Of a DNA stretch of 64,000 bases, positions 19,055 through 27,231 are shown in pieces. The notes beneath the pieces are model-generated. The model made no database searches. It was given only the letters and a program-made list of their open reading frames with translations, and was not told the DNA's origin. Positions within the stretch are counted from its first letter, which is position 1. The number at the start of each line of letters is the position of its first letter. Origin of the DNA: Paludibacterium sp. B53371 (lineage in GTDB: Bacteria > Pseudomonadota > Gammaproteobacteria > Burkholderiales > Chromobacteriaceae); assembly GCF_018802765.1 (NCBI RefSeq), contig NZ_CP069163.1:1828311-1892310 (forward strand), read 5' to 3'. Made by a program: the position numbers and the translations under genes.

Positions 19055-19192
19055 GGTTACTCTCTAAAAAGATGCCATTACGCGCATCGGGTAATACGCG
19101 CAACGGCTCACAAGTACACGCTGGTCTCAAGTCATTCATGTCGCAAGGTTCCCGACAAGGCCAGAAACGTACAGATTTGCGACACGTCTTTA

Positions 19193-19221
19193 TATGTATC
19201 GGAATTTTTACCGTCTGACAA
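19193..19221 (-). promoter_or_regulatory. Candidate sigma-70 promoter for the argG transcript
   Basis: Read on the minus strand, TTGTCA and TACATA are separated by exactly 17 bases. The predicted start would give a leader of about 130 bases to the small frame at 19054 and about 435 bases to argG. The rest of the argG-dinG gap (18751-19317) shows no convincing ArgR box or terminator. Promoter call is by consensus match only. Confidence 0.4.
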
Positions 19222-19317
19222 GCGCTCTGGCAAAAATATTTCGCAGCGCAACATTAGCAATAGGAACTGATATACGCAGACAAGCAGTCGGACGCACCTT
19301 CAGGTAAAATTCGCCGC

Positions 19318-21441
19318 ATGCTCACCGATGTCGAAAAAGAGGCGATTCGCCACCACTACCGCACCATGACGCAGAATCTGCCCGGTTTCCGCCCGCGGCC
19401 GGCTCAGCGTCAGATGCTGGCGGAAATTGCCAACGCCTTCTCGCGCTCCCTGGAGATGGACGGCGAAAACAATCCGCAGCGTGAAGGCGAAAGCATCGCC
19501 GTGATCGAAGGCCCCACGGGCGTCGGCAAAAGTCTGGCCTATCTGCTGGCCGGCGGCGTCATGGCGCGCTCACGCAATCGCAAGCTGGTCATCTCCAGTG
19601 CGACCGTGGCCCTGCAGGAACAGCTGGTCAATCGCGACCTGCCGTTCGTGGTCACCAACAGCGACCTGCCGCTGACCTATGCCATCGCCAAAGGCCGCAG
19701 CCGCTACCTCTGCCCCTACCGCGTCTACCAGCTGACCGGCGACTACTCGCAGGGCGAGCTGCTGGCCCCCGACCCTTCTTTCCTGTGGGACCGCAAGCCG
19801 GAGCAGGCCGAAATCACGCAGCTGCGCGAACTGGCCGATGCCTTCGAGTCGCGCAAATGGAACGGCGACCGCGACCAGTGGCCGGAGGTCATTGAAGATG
19901 CCCTGTGGTCGCGGGTGACCACCGACCGCCACGGCTGCCTCAAGGCGGCCTGCCCCAACCGTCCGGAATGTCCGTTCTTCCTGGCGCGGGAAACCCTGGA
20001 AACCGTCGATGTGGTGGTCACCAATCATGACCTGCTGCTGGCCGATATCGGCATGGGCGGCGGTGTGATCCTGCCCCCGCCGGAGCAAAGTTTTTACTGC
20101 ATCGACGAGGCGCACCACCTGGCGAAGAAAGCCGTCAATCAGTTTGCCGCCGAGCACTCGCTGGGGGTGGCACTGGCCTGGCTGGACAAGGTCGACCTCA
20201 CCGCCGCCCGCGTCGGCGCCCTGACCAACAAGGGCGAACTGGCGGCCCAGGCCAGCGAAGCCGCTGCCGCCTGCAGCGAAACACTGAACGAATGGCTGTG
20301 GCTGCTGGAAGGCGAGAAAGCGCTGGCACTGGACAGCGACAATCTGGAACCGGTCTGGCTGATCGAGGACGGCATCCTGCCCGAACATCTGCAGGCGCCG
20401 GCCGCGAATATGGCCATGTCGGGACGCATGGTATTCAAACATCTGTCGCAGCTGAACGATGCGCTGAGCGAAACCCGCAAGGACAAGGGCAGCGACACCG
20501 CGGCCATCGACAAGAGCAGCAGTGAGCTCGGTTTTCTGCTGGCGCGGGCCGAGCAGCTGATGGCGCTGTGGGATCTGTTCGAGAAGCAGACCGGCGAGAA
20601 TGAGCCGCCGATCGCCAAGTGGATCGCCCGCAAGAGCGAGGGCAAGGGCGACTATCTGTTCTGTGCCTCGCCGGTCAGTGCTGCGGCCAGCCTGGCGGCC
20701 ACGCTGTGGCGTCGCGCCGCCGGGGCCCTGCTGACCTCGGCCACCCTGCGTTCGCTGGGCGCCTTTGACCTGCTGCTGGCGCAGACCGGTCTGAAATGGC
20801 TGCCACAAGTCAGCTGCATTGCCCTGGACTCCCCGTTCAACTTCAGCGAACAGGGGGAGCTGTACCTGCCGCCACTGTTGGCCAGCCCCAAGGATGCCAA
20901 TGCGCATACCCGGGAAATTGCCGAGTGGCTGCCCAAACTGATTGCGACCGGCGAACCGGTCGGCTCACTGGTGCTGTTCTCCTCGCGCAAGCAAATGCAG
21001 GAGGTGGCCGCGCTGGTGCCGACTGCCCTGCGGGACTTGCTGCTGGTTCAGGGCGAGCTGCCCAAGAGTGTGCTGCTGGCCGAGCATCAGCAGCGCCTGG
21101 AGGCCGGCAAGGCCAGCGTGATCTTCGGGCTGGATTCGTTTTCCGAAGGGCTCGACCTGCCCGGCGAACGCTGCGTGCATGTCATTATTGCCAAATTGCC
21201 GTTTGCCATGCCGGACGACCCGGTAGGCCGCACCCTGTCGCGCTGGATTGAAAAGCGCGGCGGCAATCCGTTTACCGAACTGACCGTACCGGAAGCCTCG
21301 ATCAAGCTGGTACAGGCGGTCGGGCGACTGATTCGGAGCGAACGCGATTACGGCCGCGTCACCATTCTGGATAATCGACTGGTGCGGCAAAGCTATGGCA
21401 AAAAAATGCTGGCCTCATTACCACCCTTCAAGCGCATATAG
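19318..21441 (+). CDS. dinG: ATP-dependent DNA helicase DinG
   Basis: DinG is an XPD-like superfamily 2 helicase that unwinds 5'-overhang, R-loop and D-loop substrates. The 707-residue protein has Walker A in IEGPTGVGKSLAYLL, the Fe-S-domain cysteines in RYLCPYRVY and in HGCLKAACPNRPECPFF, the DEAH box in CIDEAHHLAKKA, and C-terminal motifs VIFGLDSFSEGLDLPG and LVQAVGRLIRSERDYG. Four Fe-S cysteines appear present, as in the E. coli enzyme. It is monocistronic in context. No CTG-N10-CAG LexA box was seen just upstream, although dinG is SOS-controlled in E. coli. Confidence 0.95.
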   Translation: MLTDVEKEAIRHHYRTMTQNLPGFRPRPAQRQMLAEIANAFSRSLEMDGENNPQREGESIAVIEGPTGVGKSLAYLLAGGVMARSRNRKLVISSATVALQEQLVNRDLPFVVTNSDLPLTYAIAKGRSRYLCPYRVYQLTGDYSQGELLAPDPSFLWDRKPEQAEITQLRELADAFESRKWNGDRDQWPEVIEDALWSRVTTDRHGCLKAACPNRPECPFFLARETLETVDVVVTNHDLLLADIGMGGGVILPPPEQSFYCIDEAHHLAKKAVNQFAAEHSLGVALAWLDKVDLTAARVGALTNKGELAAQASEAAAACSETLNEWLWLLEGEKALALDSDNLEPVWLIEDGILPEHLQAPAANMAMSGRMVFKHLSQLNDALSETRKDKGSDTAAIDKSSSELGFLLARAEQLMALWDLFEKQTGENEPPIAKWIARKSEGKGDYLFCASPVSAAASLAATLWRRAAGALLTSATLRSLGAFDLLLAQTGLKWLPQVSCIALDSPFNFSEQGELYLPPLLASPKDANAHTREIAEWLPKLIATGEPVGSLVLFSSRKQMQEVAALVPTALRDLLLVQGELPKSVLLAEHQQRLEAGKASVIFGLDSFSEGLDLPGERCVHVIIAKLPFAMPDDPVGRTLSRWIEKRGGNPFTELTVPEASIKLVQAVGRLIRSERDYGRVTILDNRLVRQSYGKKMLASLPPFKRI

Positions 21442-21522
21442 TTTGTGTTAAAATCAAATGGGGGTTGGCCCCCGAAATCATGCAAGACCAATAACAATGC
21501 TGCGCAAAGCGAACACGCAACC

Positions 21523-21834
21523 ATGATCTGCAACCCCTATGAAATCGTCATCCAGGGCCTGACCCACGACGGCCGAACCTTCCGCCCGAGCGACTGGGCC
21601 GAACGGCTGTGCGGCATTCTCTCTTCGTTTGACGACAAAAAACTTTCCTACCATGCCTACGTGCGCCCGATGCTGCTGGAGGGGGTACGCTGCGTAGCGG
21701 TCGACAAGAAACTGGAAAAAATTCAGCCGCAGGTGTTCCAGTATCTGACCGACTTCGCCCGTGACAACGATCTGCGCGTCGTCGATTGCCGCACGCTGAT
21801 CGACGAAATCTACCCTAACCGCTTCCTCGCCTGA
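21523..21834 (+). CDS. DUF3579 domain protein
   Basis: The 103-residue product (MICNPYEIVIQGLTHDGRTF, then RPSDWAERLCGILSSF) fits DUF3579, a small soluble family found mainly in betaproteobacteria and of unknown function. The segment HAYVRPMLLEGVRCVAVDKKLE is its conserved core. ATG 21523 is chosen because family similarity begins there; the 26 open codons upstream look like leader sequence. It follows dinG by 81 bases and may be expressed from that transcript. Confidence 0.8.
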   Translation: MICNPYEIVIQGLTHDGRTFRPSDWAERLCGILSSFDDKKLSYHAYVRPMLLEGVRCVAVDKKLEKIQPQVFQYLTDFARDNDLRVVDCRTLIDEIYPNRFLA

Positions 21835-22086
21835 CCGCCACCGCCCGCGCTGATCGACAGCCCGGGCGTGTACCCGCCCCAACTCGTCTCGGTTACGCAA
21901 CAACCCCATCGTTTCGTCGCAGACACACCACACACTTCGCGTCCGAAGCCCCCTTTGTGTATCTTTTTGCATACGTCATCAATCAGTAATGCCCATGTAA
22001 CATTCATTAACAATACTCTCGCCTATTCCGGGCTGACAGCCCAAGACAGTTACCTACCACCTGACTTAGTGAATCGGGAGCTTTTC

Positions 22087-23244
22087 ATGCAGAAGAAAAT
22101 CATTGCCCTCGCCCTTGCCGGTGCCTTCATCACCCCGCTGGCCATGGCCGACGTGACGATTTATGGCTTCATCAGCGCTGCCGTTGAAGGCGCATCTGCC
22201 AGCAACAGCAATTCGAACGCCACCTACCCGGGTCGCGCCCGCGTCCAGGATCAAAACTCGCGCATCGGTTTCAAGGGCACGGAAGATCTGGGCAATGGCC
22301 TGAAGACCATCTGGCAAGTTGAATCCAGCCTGAAGAACTTCGACCAGGGCGGCACCAACGACAAGGGCGAGCAAGCCACCTTCGCGACCCGCAACACCTT
22401 TGTCGGCCTGAGCGACAGCACGCTGGGGACGGTTCGCCTGGGTTACTATGACTCCGCCTACAAGCGCTTCACCAACGTCGGCGCCAACATCATGGCCGAC
22501 ACCACTGCCGACATCATGGGCTCGAGCAGCATCGCTGGCCGCGGCGAAGCGCGCCTGAAGAACTCCATCCACTACGAAACCCCGGTATGGAGCGGCTTCC
22601 AGGCTGGTCTGTCCTACGGCTTCGATGAAAGCACCACCCAGAACCCGAGCACCAACACCGGTCGCTGGAGCCTGGGCGCCAGCTACACCAACGGCGGCCT
22701 GAAGGTTGGCGCGGCTTACGATCGCCAGTCCGACACCTCGACCAAGGCACTGACCAGCACCAGCGGCTTCTCGGCCTCGACCCGTACCGCAGGGGTGAAC
22801 ACCACCTTCTGGCGCCTGGCTTCCAGCTACAAGTTTGACTTTGGCACCATGGTCGCAGCCAACTACGAGTCGGCTTCCTACGGCAACATCGCCGGCGCCG
22901 GCAGCTCCAACCTGAGCCAGAAGGACTGGACCCTGGCCGTTTCGCAAACCTTCGGCAATGCCACCGTTGCCCTGTCCTACACCAAGCTGGGCGGTCTGAG
23001 CAATGTCAGCAGCACCAACTCGGGTGACTGGGGCGCCAATCAGTGGGTACTGGGCGGCACTTACAACCTGTCCAAGCAAACCCAGATTCTGGCTTATGCC
23101 ACCCGCCTGAAGAACGAAGCCAACCAGAACGTCAACTTTGCCAACAACGCGATCTACACCAGCGGCGTCGGCAGCAGCACCGCCGCACTGGCAGCCGGCA
23201 ACACCCTGAAGGCCATCGGCCTGGGCATGAAGTACAGCTTCTAA
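22087..23244 (+). CDS. Gram-negative general porin (Porin_4/OmpC-like)
   Basis: This is an outer-membrane beta-barrel porin of 385 residues. A signal peptide MQKKIIALALAGAFITPLAMA is cleaved before DVTIYG. The classical betaproteobacterial porin pattern follows: GFISAAVEG, RIGFKGTEDLGNGLKTIWQVE, a constriction-loop stretch, and a C-terminal phenylalanine in GMKYSF recognised by the BAM machinery. ATG 22087 follows GGGAGC; open frame upstream is not part of the protein. Neisserial PorA/PorB relatives are the nearest recognised group. A strong terminator follows. Confidence 0.93.
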   Translation: MQKKIIALALAGAFITPLAMADVTIYGFISAAVEGASASNSNSNATYPGRARVQDQNSRIGFKGTEDLGNGLKTIWQVESSLKNFDQGGTNDKGEQATFATRNTFVGLSDSTLGTVRLGYYDSAYKRFTNVGANIMADTTADIMGSSSIAGRGEARLKNSIHYETPVWSGFQAGLSYGFDESTTQNPSTNTGRWSLGASYTNGGLKVGAAYDRQSDTSTKALTSTSGFSASTRTAGVNTTFWRLASSYKFDFGTMVAANYESASYGNIAGAGSSNLSQKDWTLAVSQTFGNATVALSYTKLGGLSNVSSTNSGDWGANQWVLGGTYNLSKQTQILAYATRLKNEANQNVNFANNAIYTSGVGSSTAALAAGNTLKAIGLGMKYSF

Positions 23245-23272
23245 GCCTCTGCCGCAAGAAGTCAGACATTTG

Positions 23273-23300
23273 CGGGCATCCCGACGGGATGCCCGTTTTC
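23273..23300 (+). terminator. Rho-independent terminator of the porin gene
   Basis: CGGGCATCCC and GGGATGCCCG form a perfect 10-bp stem with a GAC loop, followed by TTTTCTTT. It lies 29 bases after the porin stop and just before the map promoter. Confidence 0.88.
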
Positions 23301-23345
23301 TTTAGCTTTGCTAGAATAGCGGTTTAGACCGACAAAGATTTCAGC

Positions 23346-24143
23346 ATGCCCGTCACCATCAAGACCGCCGAAGACATTGAAAAAATGCGCATCGCCTGCC
23401 GCCTGGCGGCCGAAGTGCTCGATTTCATCGCGCCTCACGTCAAGCCCGGCGTCACCACCGAAGAACTCGACCGCCTGTGCCATGACTACATGGTCAACAC
23501 TCAGGGCTGCATCCCGGCACCGCTGCACTATACCCCGGAAGGCATGACGCCCTATCCCAAGTCGATCTGCACGTCGATCAATCATGTGATCTGTCACGGC
23601 ATTCCCAATGACAAGCCGCTGAAGAACGGCGATGTGATGAATATTGACATTACCGTCATCAAGGATGGGTATCACGGCGACACCAGCCGCATGTTCTATG
23701 TCGGCGAGGTCAGCCCGCAGGCACGACGCCTGGCGAAGATCACCTACGAATGCATGTGGCTGGGCATCGAGAAGGTTCGTCCGGGTGCCCGTCTGGGTGA
23801 TATCGGCTACGCCATCCAGCGCCACGCCGAAGCCAGTGGTTACAGCGTGGTTCAGGAGTTCTGCGGCCACGGCATCGGCAAGAATTTCCACGAAGAACCC
23901 CAGGTTCTGCACTACGGTCGCCCCGGAACCGGGCTGGAACTGGCCCCCGGCATGATTTTCACCATCGAGCCGATGATTAATCAGGGCAAGCGCCATCTGC
24001 GCGTGCTGGCCGATGGCTGGACGGTGGTCACCAAGGACCGCAGCCTGTCGGCACAGTGGGAGCACACGGTACTGGTGACTGACACCGGCTATGAAGTGCT
24101 GACCCTGTCAGACGGCGCCCCGCCGAAACCGGTTTTCAAGTAA
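23346..24143 (+). CDS. map: Type I methionine aminopeptidase
   Basis: Map removes the initiator methionine from new proteins. The 265-residue length is normal for type Ia. Metal-binding residues are visible in order: Asp in NIDITVIKDGYHGDT (two Asp), His in CGHGIGKNFHEEPQ, Glu in FTIEPMINQG and Glu in AQWEHTVLVT. ATG 23346 begins MPVTIKTAEDIEKM. It lies between the porin terminator and a hairpin; rpsB, its frequent neighbour, is not here. Confidence 0.96.
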   Translation: MPVTIKTAEDIEKMRIACRLAAEVLDFIAPHVKPGVTTEELDRLCHDYMVNTQGCIPAPLHYTPEGMTPYPKSICTSINHVICHGIPNDKPLKNGDVMNIDITVIKDGYHGDTSRMFYVGEVSPQARRLAKITYECMWLGIEKVRPGARLGDIGYAIQRHAEASGYSVVQEFCGHGIGKNFHEEPQVLHYGRPGTGLELAPGMIFTIEPMINQGKRHLRVLADGWTVVTKDRSLSAQWEHTVLVTDTGYEVLTLSDGAPPKPVFK

Positions 24144-24151
24144 ATCCTGCC

Positions 24152-24178
24152 GCCGCCCTGCGCCAGCCACAGGGCGGC
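24152..24178 (+). terminator. Hairpin after map (terminator-like, no U-run)
   Basis: GCCGCCCTG and CAGGGCGGC form a perfect 9-bp GC-rich stem with a 9-base loop, eight bases after the map stop. No T tract follows, so efficient intrinsic termination is doubtful. Confidence 0.4.
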
Positions 24179-24443
24179 AACTCCGCTTGCCGCCCCGGCA
24201 AAAACTGCCGCCAGCCTCTTTCGTCCCGTTTTTTTTGCCTTTTTTGCCCCGTTTCCCCGGTCTTCCCCCGCCCGGTGCGCCTGTTACACCTCATTTCTTG
24301 ATGCTTGTTGACGGATCTTTACTTTTCTTTACCCTTCACACCCTTCTCGACCGCCGTCACTGGCCGATAAATTGCTAGCCATGGCCTGACGGAGCTGGCA
24401 TCTGGGCCACGCTCTGCTTCTTTCATCATCAGGGAGTGTTGTC
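24179..24443. other. Pyrimidine-rich intergenic stretch
   Basis: Between map and the Ser-rich gene the plus strand is strikingly C/T-rich from about 24213 to 24276, with runs of 8 T, 6 T and several C runs. No gene with a ribosome site or family features is visible; a 63-codon frame here is a product of the repetitive composition. The clear ribosome site AGGGAGTG of the next gene lies at the end. Confidence 0.5.
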
Positions 24444-25043
24444 ATGTCATCCATTACCAGTATTACCAGCAGTAGCACCACACAGAGCATCAGCAGCACC
24501 CGCAGCCACCATAGCCACCGCAGCGGCCAGCAGGTAGCCGATCAGCAACAAGGCGGCAATGATGGCGGCCTGATGCAAAGCGTTGCCCAGGCACTCAGCC
24601 AGATGGGCATCAACCTGCCCGCACCCGGCGGCCAGGGCGACATGCCGCCGCCCCCAAGTGACGATGGCAACACGAGCAGCAGCGACAGCTCGTCGAGCAA
24701 CAGCGTCCCGCAGGCGCTGGGGCAGCTGATGCACGATCTGTTCGATGCCACTCGCCAGGCATCAAATACCAGCAGCAGCGCCAGCAGTTCGTCTTACGGT
24801 GATTTTTCCAGCGACTTGCAGTCGCTGATCAGCCAGCTGGACAGCGGCAGCTCAAGCAGCAGTTCGCAACTGAATACGGATTTCAGCAATCTGCTCAGTG
24901 CCATTCAGTCCCAGGGAGGCAGCAGCACCAGCAGCAGTGACAACAGCAGCCAGACCCTGGTCAACTTCCTGAAGAACCTGCAATCCAATCTGGCCAGTCA
25001 TACCACATCCTCACTCGGCAGCCTGGTCGGTACGACCAGCTGA
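24444..25043 (+). CDS. Serine-rich low-complexity protein of unknown function
   Basis: The 199-residue product is extremely Ser-rich with Gln, Asn and Gly, and has no signal peptide or membrane segment. After a Ser/Thr/His-rich head it contains four short amphipathic Leu-rich helices, around MQSVAQALSQMGI, ALGQLMHDLFDATR, FSSDLQSLISQL and TLVNFLKNLQSNL, joined by poly-Ser linkers. AGGGAGTG precedes ATG 24444, so translation is likely. A CpxRA-like two-component system follows 77 bases downstream. Comparable Ser-rich proteins occur beside sensor kinases in other proteobacteria, but I cannot name a family. A regulatory or export role is conjecture. Confidence 0.7.
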   Translation: MSSITSITSSSTTQSISSTRSHHSHRSGQQVADQQQGGNDGGLMQSVAQALSQMGINLPAPGGQGDMPPPPSDDGNTSSSDSSSSNSVPQALGQLMHDLFDATRQASNTSSSASSSSYGDFSSDLQSLISQLDSGSSSSSSQLNTDFSNLLSAIQSQGGSSTSSSDNSSQTLVNFLKNLQSNLASHTTSSLGSLVGTTS

Positions 25044-25049
25044 CCCCCT

Positions 25050-25074
25050 GGCGGGCTGTCGGCGACAGCCCGCC
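25050..25074 (+). terminator. Hairpin after Ser-rich gene
   Basis: GGCGGGCTGTC and GACAGCCCGCC form a perfect 11-bp stem around a GGC loop, starting six bases after the stop. It is followed by CTATTAGG rather than a T-run. It may attenuate read-through into the response-regulator gene. Confidence 0.5.
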
Positions 25075-25090
25075 CTATTAGGCATTTCCC

Positions 25091-25114
25091 ATTCACTTCA
25101 TTCACGCCGATAAT
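25091..25114 (+). promoter_or_regulatory. Candidate control region of the CpxR-like gene
   Basis: Two direct copies of ATTCAC start 9 bases apart (25091 and 25100). On the other strand this reads GTGAA-N4-GTGAA, loosely like a CpxR box (GTAAA-N-GTAAA). GATAAT at 25109-25114 is a possible -10 element only six bases before the ATG, which would give a leaderless transcript. No ribosome site is visible. All of this is weak consensus reading. Confidence 0.25.
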
Positions 25115-25120
25115 GTCTGC

Positions 25121-25828
25121 ATGCAGATCGCGACACCCCCACTACCCCACGTCTTGCTGATTGATGACGATACCGAACTGACCAGTCTGCTGGCCGAATA
25201 CCTGCAGCAGGACGGCTTTCGGGTCTCGTGTCGCCACGATGGTGAATCCGGCCTCCTGCAGGCCCGCTATGGCCGCCATGATATTCTGGTGCTGGATGTC
25301 ATGTTGCCTGACAGTAATGGCATCCAGCTCTTGCGCCAGTTGCGCACCGAGGGCGTCACCCTGCCTGTGCTGATGCTCACCGCTCGCGGCGACGATATCG
25401 ACCGCATTTTAGGGCTGGAGCTGGGGGCCGATGACTATGTCACCAAGCCCTGCTCACCCCGCGAGCTGTCGGCCAGACTGAAAGCCATCCTGCGGCGCAG
25501 TCAGTCCGCGATCGAGACCGCGACAGCCATCCTGGCGGTCGGCGCACTCCGTCTGACGCCCGCTCAGCGTCTGGCTTCGTATGCCGATCAGCCACTGAGA
25601 CTGACCGGTATCGAATATAACCTGCTGGAAGTGCTGGTTCGTCATGCCGGCCGAATCGTCAGCCGGCAGAATTTGTCCGAGTGGGCACTGGGGCGATCGC
25701 TGGAGCCATTCGATCGCAGCATCGATGTCCATATCAGCAGCATTCGCCACAAGTTGCCGCTACAGCAGGATGGCCAGTCGAGCATTCGCACCATCCGCGG
25801 CATGGGCTATCAGCTGGTCGTGGATTAA
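25121..25828 (+). CDS. OmpR-family response regulator (CpxR-like)
   Basis: The 235-residue regulator has an N-terminal receiver (LLIDDDTELTSLLAEYL; phospho-acceptor Asp in DILVLDVMLPDSNG; Lys in DDYVTKP) and a C-terminal winged helix (LTGIEYNLLEVLVRHAGRIV; RSIDVHISSIRHKL; IRGMGYQLV). Its motifs are closest to CpxR among the family I know. It ends one base before the ATG of a CpxA-like kinase. The upstream neighbour is a Ser-rich protein in place of the periplasmic CpxP found in enterobacteria. Confidence 0.93.
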   Translation: MQIATPPLPHVLLIDDDTELTSLLAEYLQQDGFRVSCRHDGESGLLQARYGRHDILVLDVMLPDSNGIQLLRQLRTEGVTLPVLMLTARGDDIDRILGLELGADDYVTKPCSPRELSARLKAILRRSQSAIETATAILAVGALRLTPAQRLASYADQPLRLTGIEYNLLEVLVRHAGRIVSRQNLSEWALGRSLEPFDRSIDVHISSIRHKLPLQQDGQSSIRTIRGMGYQLVVD

Positions 25829-25829
25829 G

Positions 25830-27113
25830 ATGCTGCGCCTGTTCAGCCGATTCATTCTGGCCTTCTGGCTGGCCTTTATCGCCATTGCCCTGACTGCCGG
25901 CGCCACAGCCGGCCTGATTCGCCACTATCACCCGCAATGGCTGGCCTGGTCGGCGCCTCCCGGCAACCACGCGCCACCGCCACCGCTCAACACCTTCGCC
26001 ACCCTGCTGCAAGCCGGCCAGCTCGACAGCGTGAGATTGCTGCTGCAAAACCAGTCGGGACAACATCACCCGGCACTGCGCATCCTGAGTGCCGATGGCC
26101 AGGCCATGCCCGGCAGCGCCAGCGGCGAGGTGGTGGAAGGCCAGTGGCAGGTGAGCACACCCTCTGGCCAGCGCTATACCCTGCAATGGCTGGCCGCGAC
26201 CCCAAGCAGCTCGCCACCGCACGGCCCGCCGCCACCCCCCTGGTTGCTGATTGTCATCGCCATGCTGGTCAGCCTGGGGTTCAGTGCCGGTCTGGCCTGG
26301 ACCATGTTGCGCCCTGTCCGTCTGCTGCGGCAGGCTTTGCGTGACATTGCCTCGGGCCAACTGGAGACGCGAATCAGTGAACGCATGGGGCATCGGCGTG
26401 ACGAGCTGGCGGCACTGGCGCAGGACTTTGATCAGATGGCCTGGCAGCTGCAACAACAAATCGGGGCCCAGCAGCGCCTGCTGCATGATGTCTCCCATGA
26501 GTTGCGTTCACCGCTGGCACGGTTGCAGGCGGTACTCGGCCTGCTGCAGCAGCACCCGCAACAGCTGGATAGCGCGCTGAGGCGCATCGAGCGTGAAATT
26601 GAGCGGCTGGACAACCTGGTGGATGAAGTGCTGACGCTGGCGAGACTGGAAAGTGGCGTGGCGACCAGCGAAACCACGGTGGATGTGATGGATCTGCTGA
26701 GCGAGATCGCGGCAGATGCCGCCTTCGAGGGCCAGGCACGCGACTGCCGGGTCTCGCTGCAGGCGTCCGGCAGCTTTGTCCGTTCCGCTCAGGCGGCCCT
26801 GCTGCACCGCAGCCTGGAAAATGTGGTGCGCAATGCCGTGCGCTTTGCGCCGGCAGGCAGCACGATTGAACTGCGTGCCGAACAAGACGCGACAGGATTG
26901 CAGATTCTGGTCCGCGATCACGGCCCTGGCGTGGCCCCCTCCGAACTGGAGGCCATTTTCTCGCCCTTTTATCGCGGCACTCAGGGGCATGGTGACGGCT
27001 ATGGTCTCGGGCTGGCGATTGCCCGCCGCGCCATTGAGGGCCATGGCGGGCAAATCCGCGCCTTCCTCCCCGACGACGGCGGGCTGGCCGTGGCGATCAC
27101 CCTGCCGCGGTGA
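25830..27113 (+). CDS. CpxA-like sensor histidine kinase
   Basis: This is a 427-residue inner-membrane kinase. A membrane helix at about residues 7-28 and a second near 132-154 enclose a periplasmic domain of about 100 residues. The H-box LLHDVSHELRSPLARLQ is the CpxA-type sequence, followed by NVVRNAVRFAP, VRDHGPGV and GYGLGLAIARRAIEGHGG for ATP binding. ATG 25830 is one base after the regulator's stop. The periplasmic domain is smaller and Pro/Leu-rich (GNHAPPPPLN), and the linker before TM2 contains another proline cluster. The signal is presumably envelope stress by analogy, not shown. Confidence 0.92.
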   Translation: MLRLFSRFILAFWLAFIAIALTAGATAGLIRHYHPQWLAWSAPPGNHAPPPPLNTFATLLQAGQLDSVRLLLQNQSGQHHPALRILSADGQAMPGSASGEVVEGQWQVSTPSGQRYTLQWLAATPSSSPPHGPPPPPWLLIVIAMLVSLGFSAGLAWTMLRPVRLLRQALRDIASGQLETRISERMGHRRDELAALAQDFDQMAWQLQQQIGAQQRLLHDVSHELRSPLARLQAVLGLLQQHPQQLDSALRRIEREIERLDNLVDEVLTLARLESGVATSETTVDVMDLLSEIAADAAFEGQARDCRVSLQASGSFVRSAQAALLHRSLENVVRNAVRFAPAGSTIELRAEQDATGLQILVRDHGPGVAPSELEAIFSPFYRGTQGHGDGYGLGLAIARRAIEGHGGQIRAFLPDDGGLAVAITLPR

Positions 27114-27231
27114 TTTGCCCATGTTTTCTTTTCCGATCAGACACTTGATAACAATATGACACTTGCTGGCCAAGCAGACGGGATCTAGACTGAACTGTCG
27201 AATTGCCTTCTGAAACCAGGGGAGAGGCACC

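Noticed and set aside
24187..24378. 63-codon frame in the pyrimidine-rich tract
   Set aside because: Pro/Phe/Leu repeats come directly from the C/T-rich DNA; there is no ribosome site.
27114..27231. Sigma-28 promoter for flagellin
   Set aside because: Only a weak TCCGATCA-like -10 was found near 27138, without a TAAA-type -35 at the proper distance.
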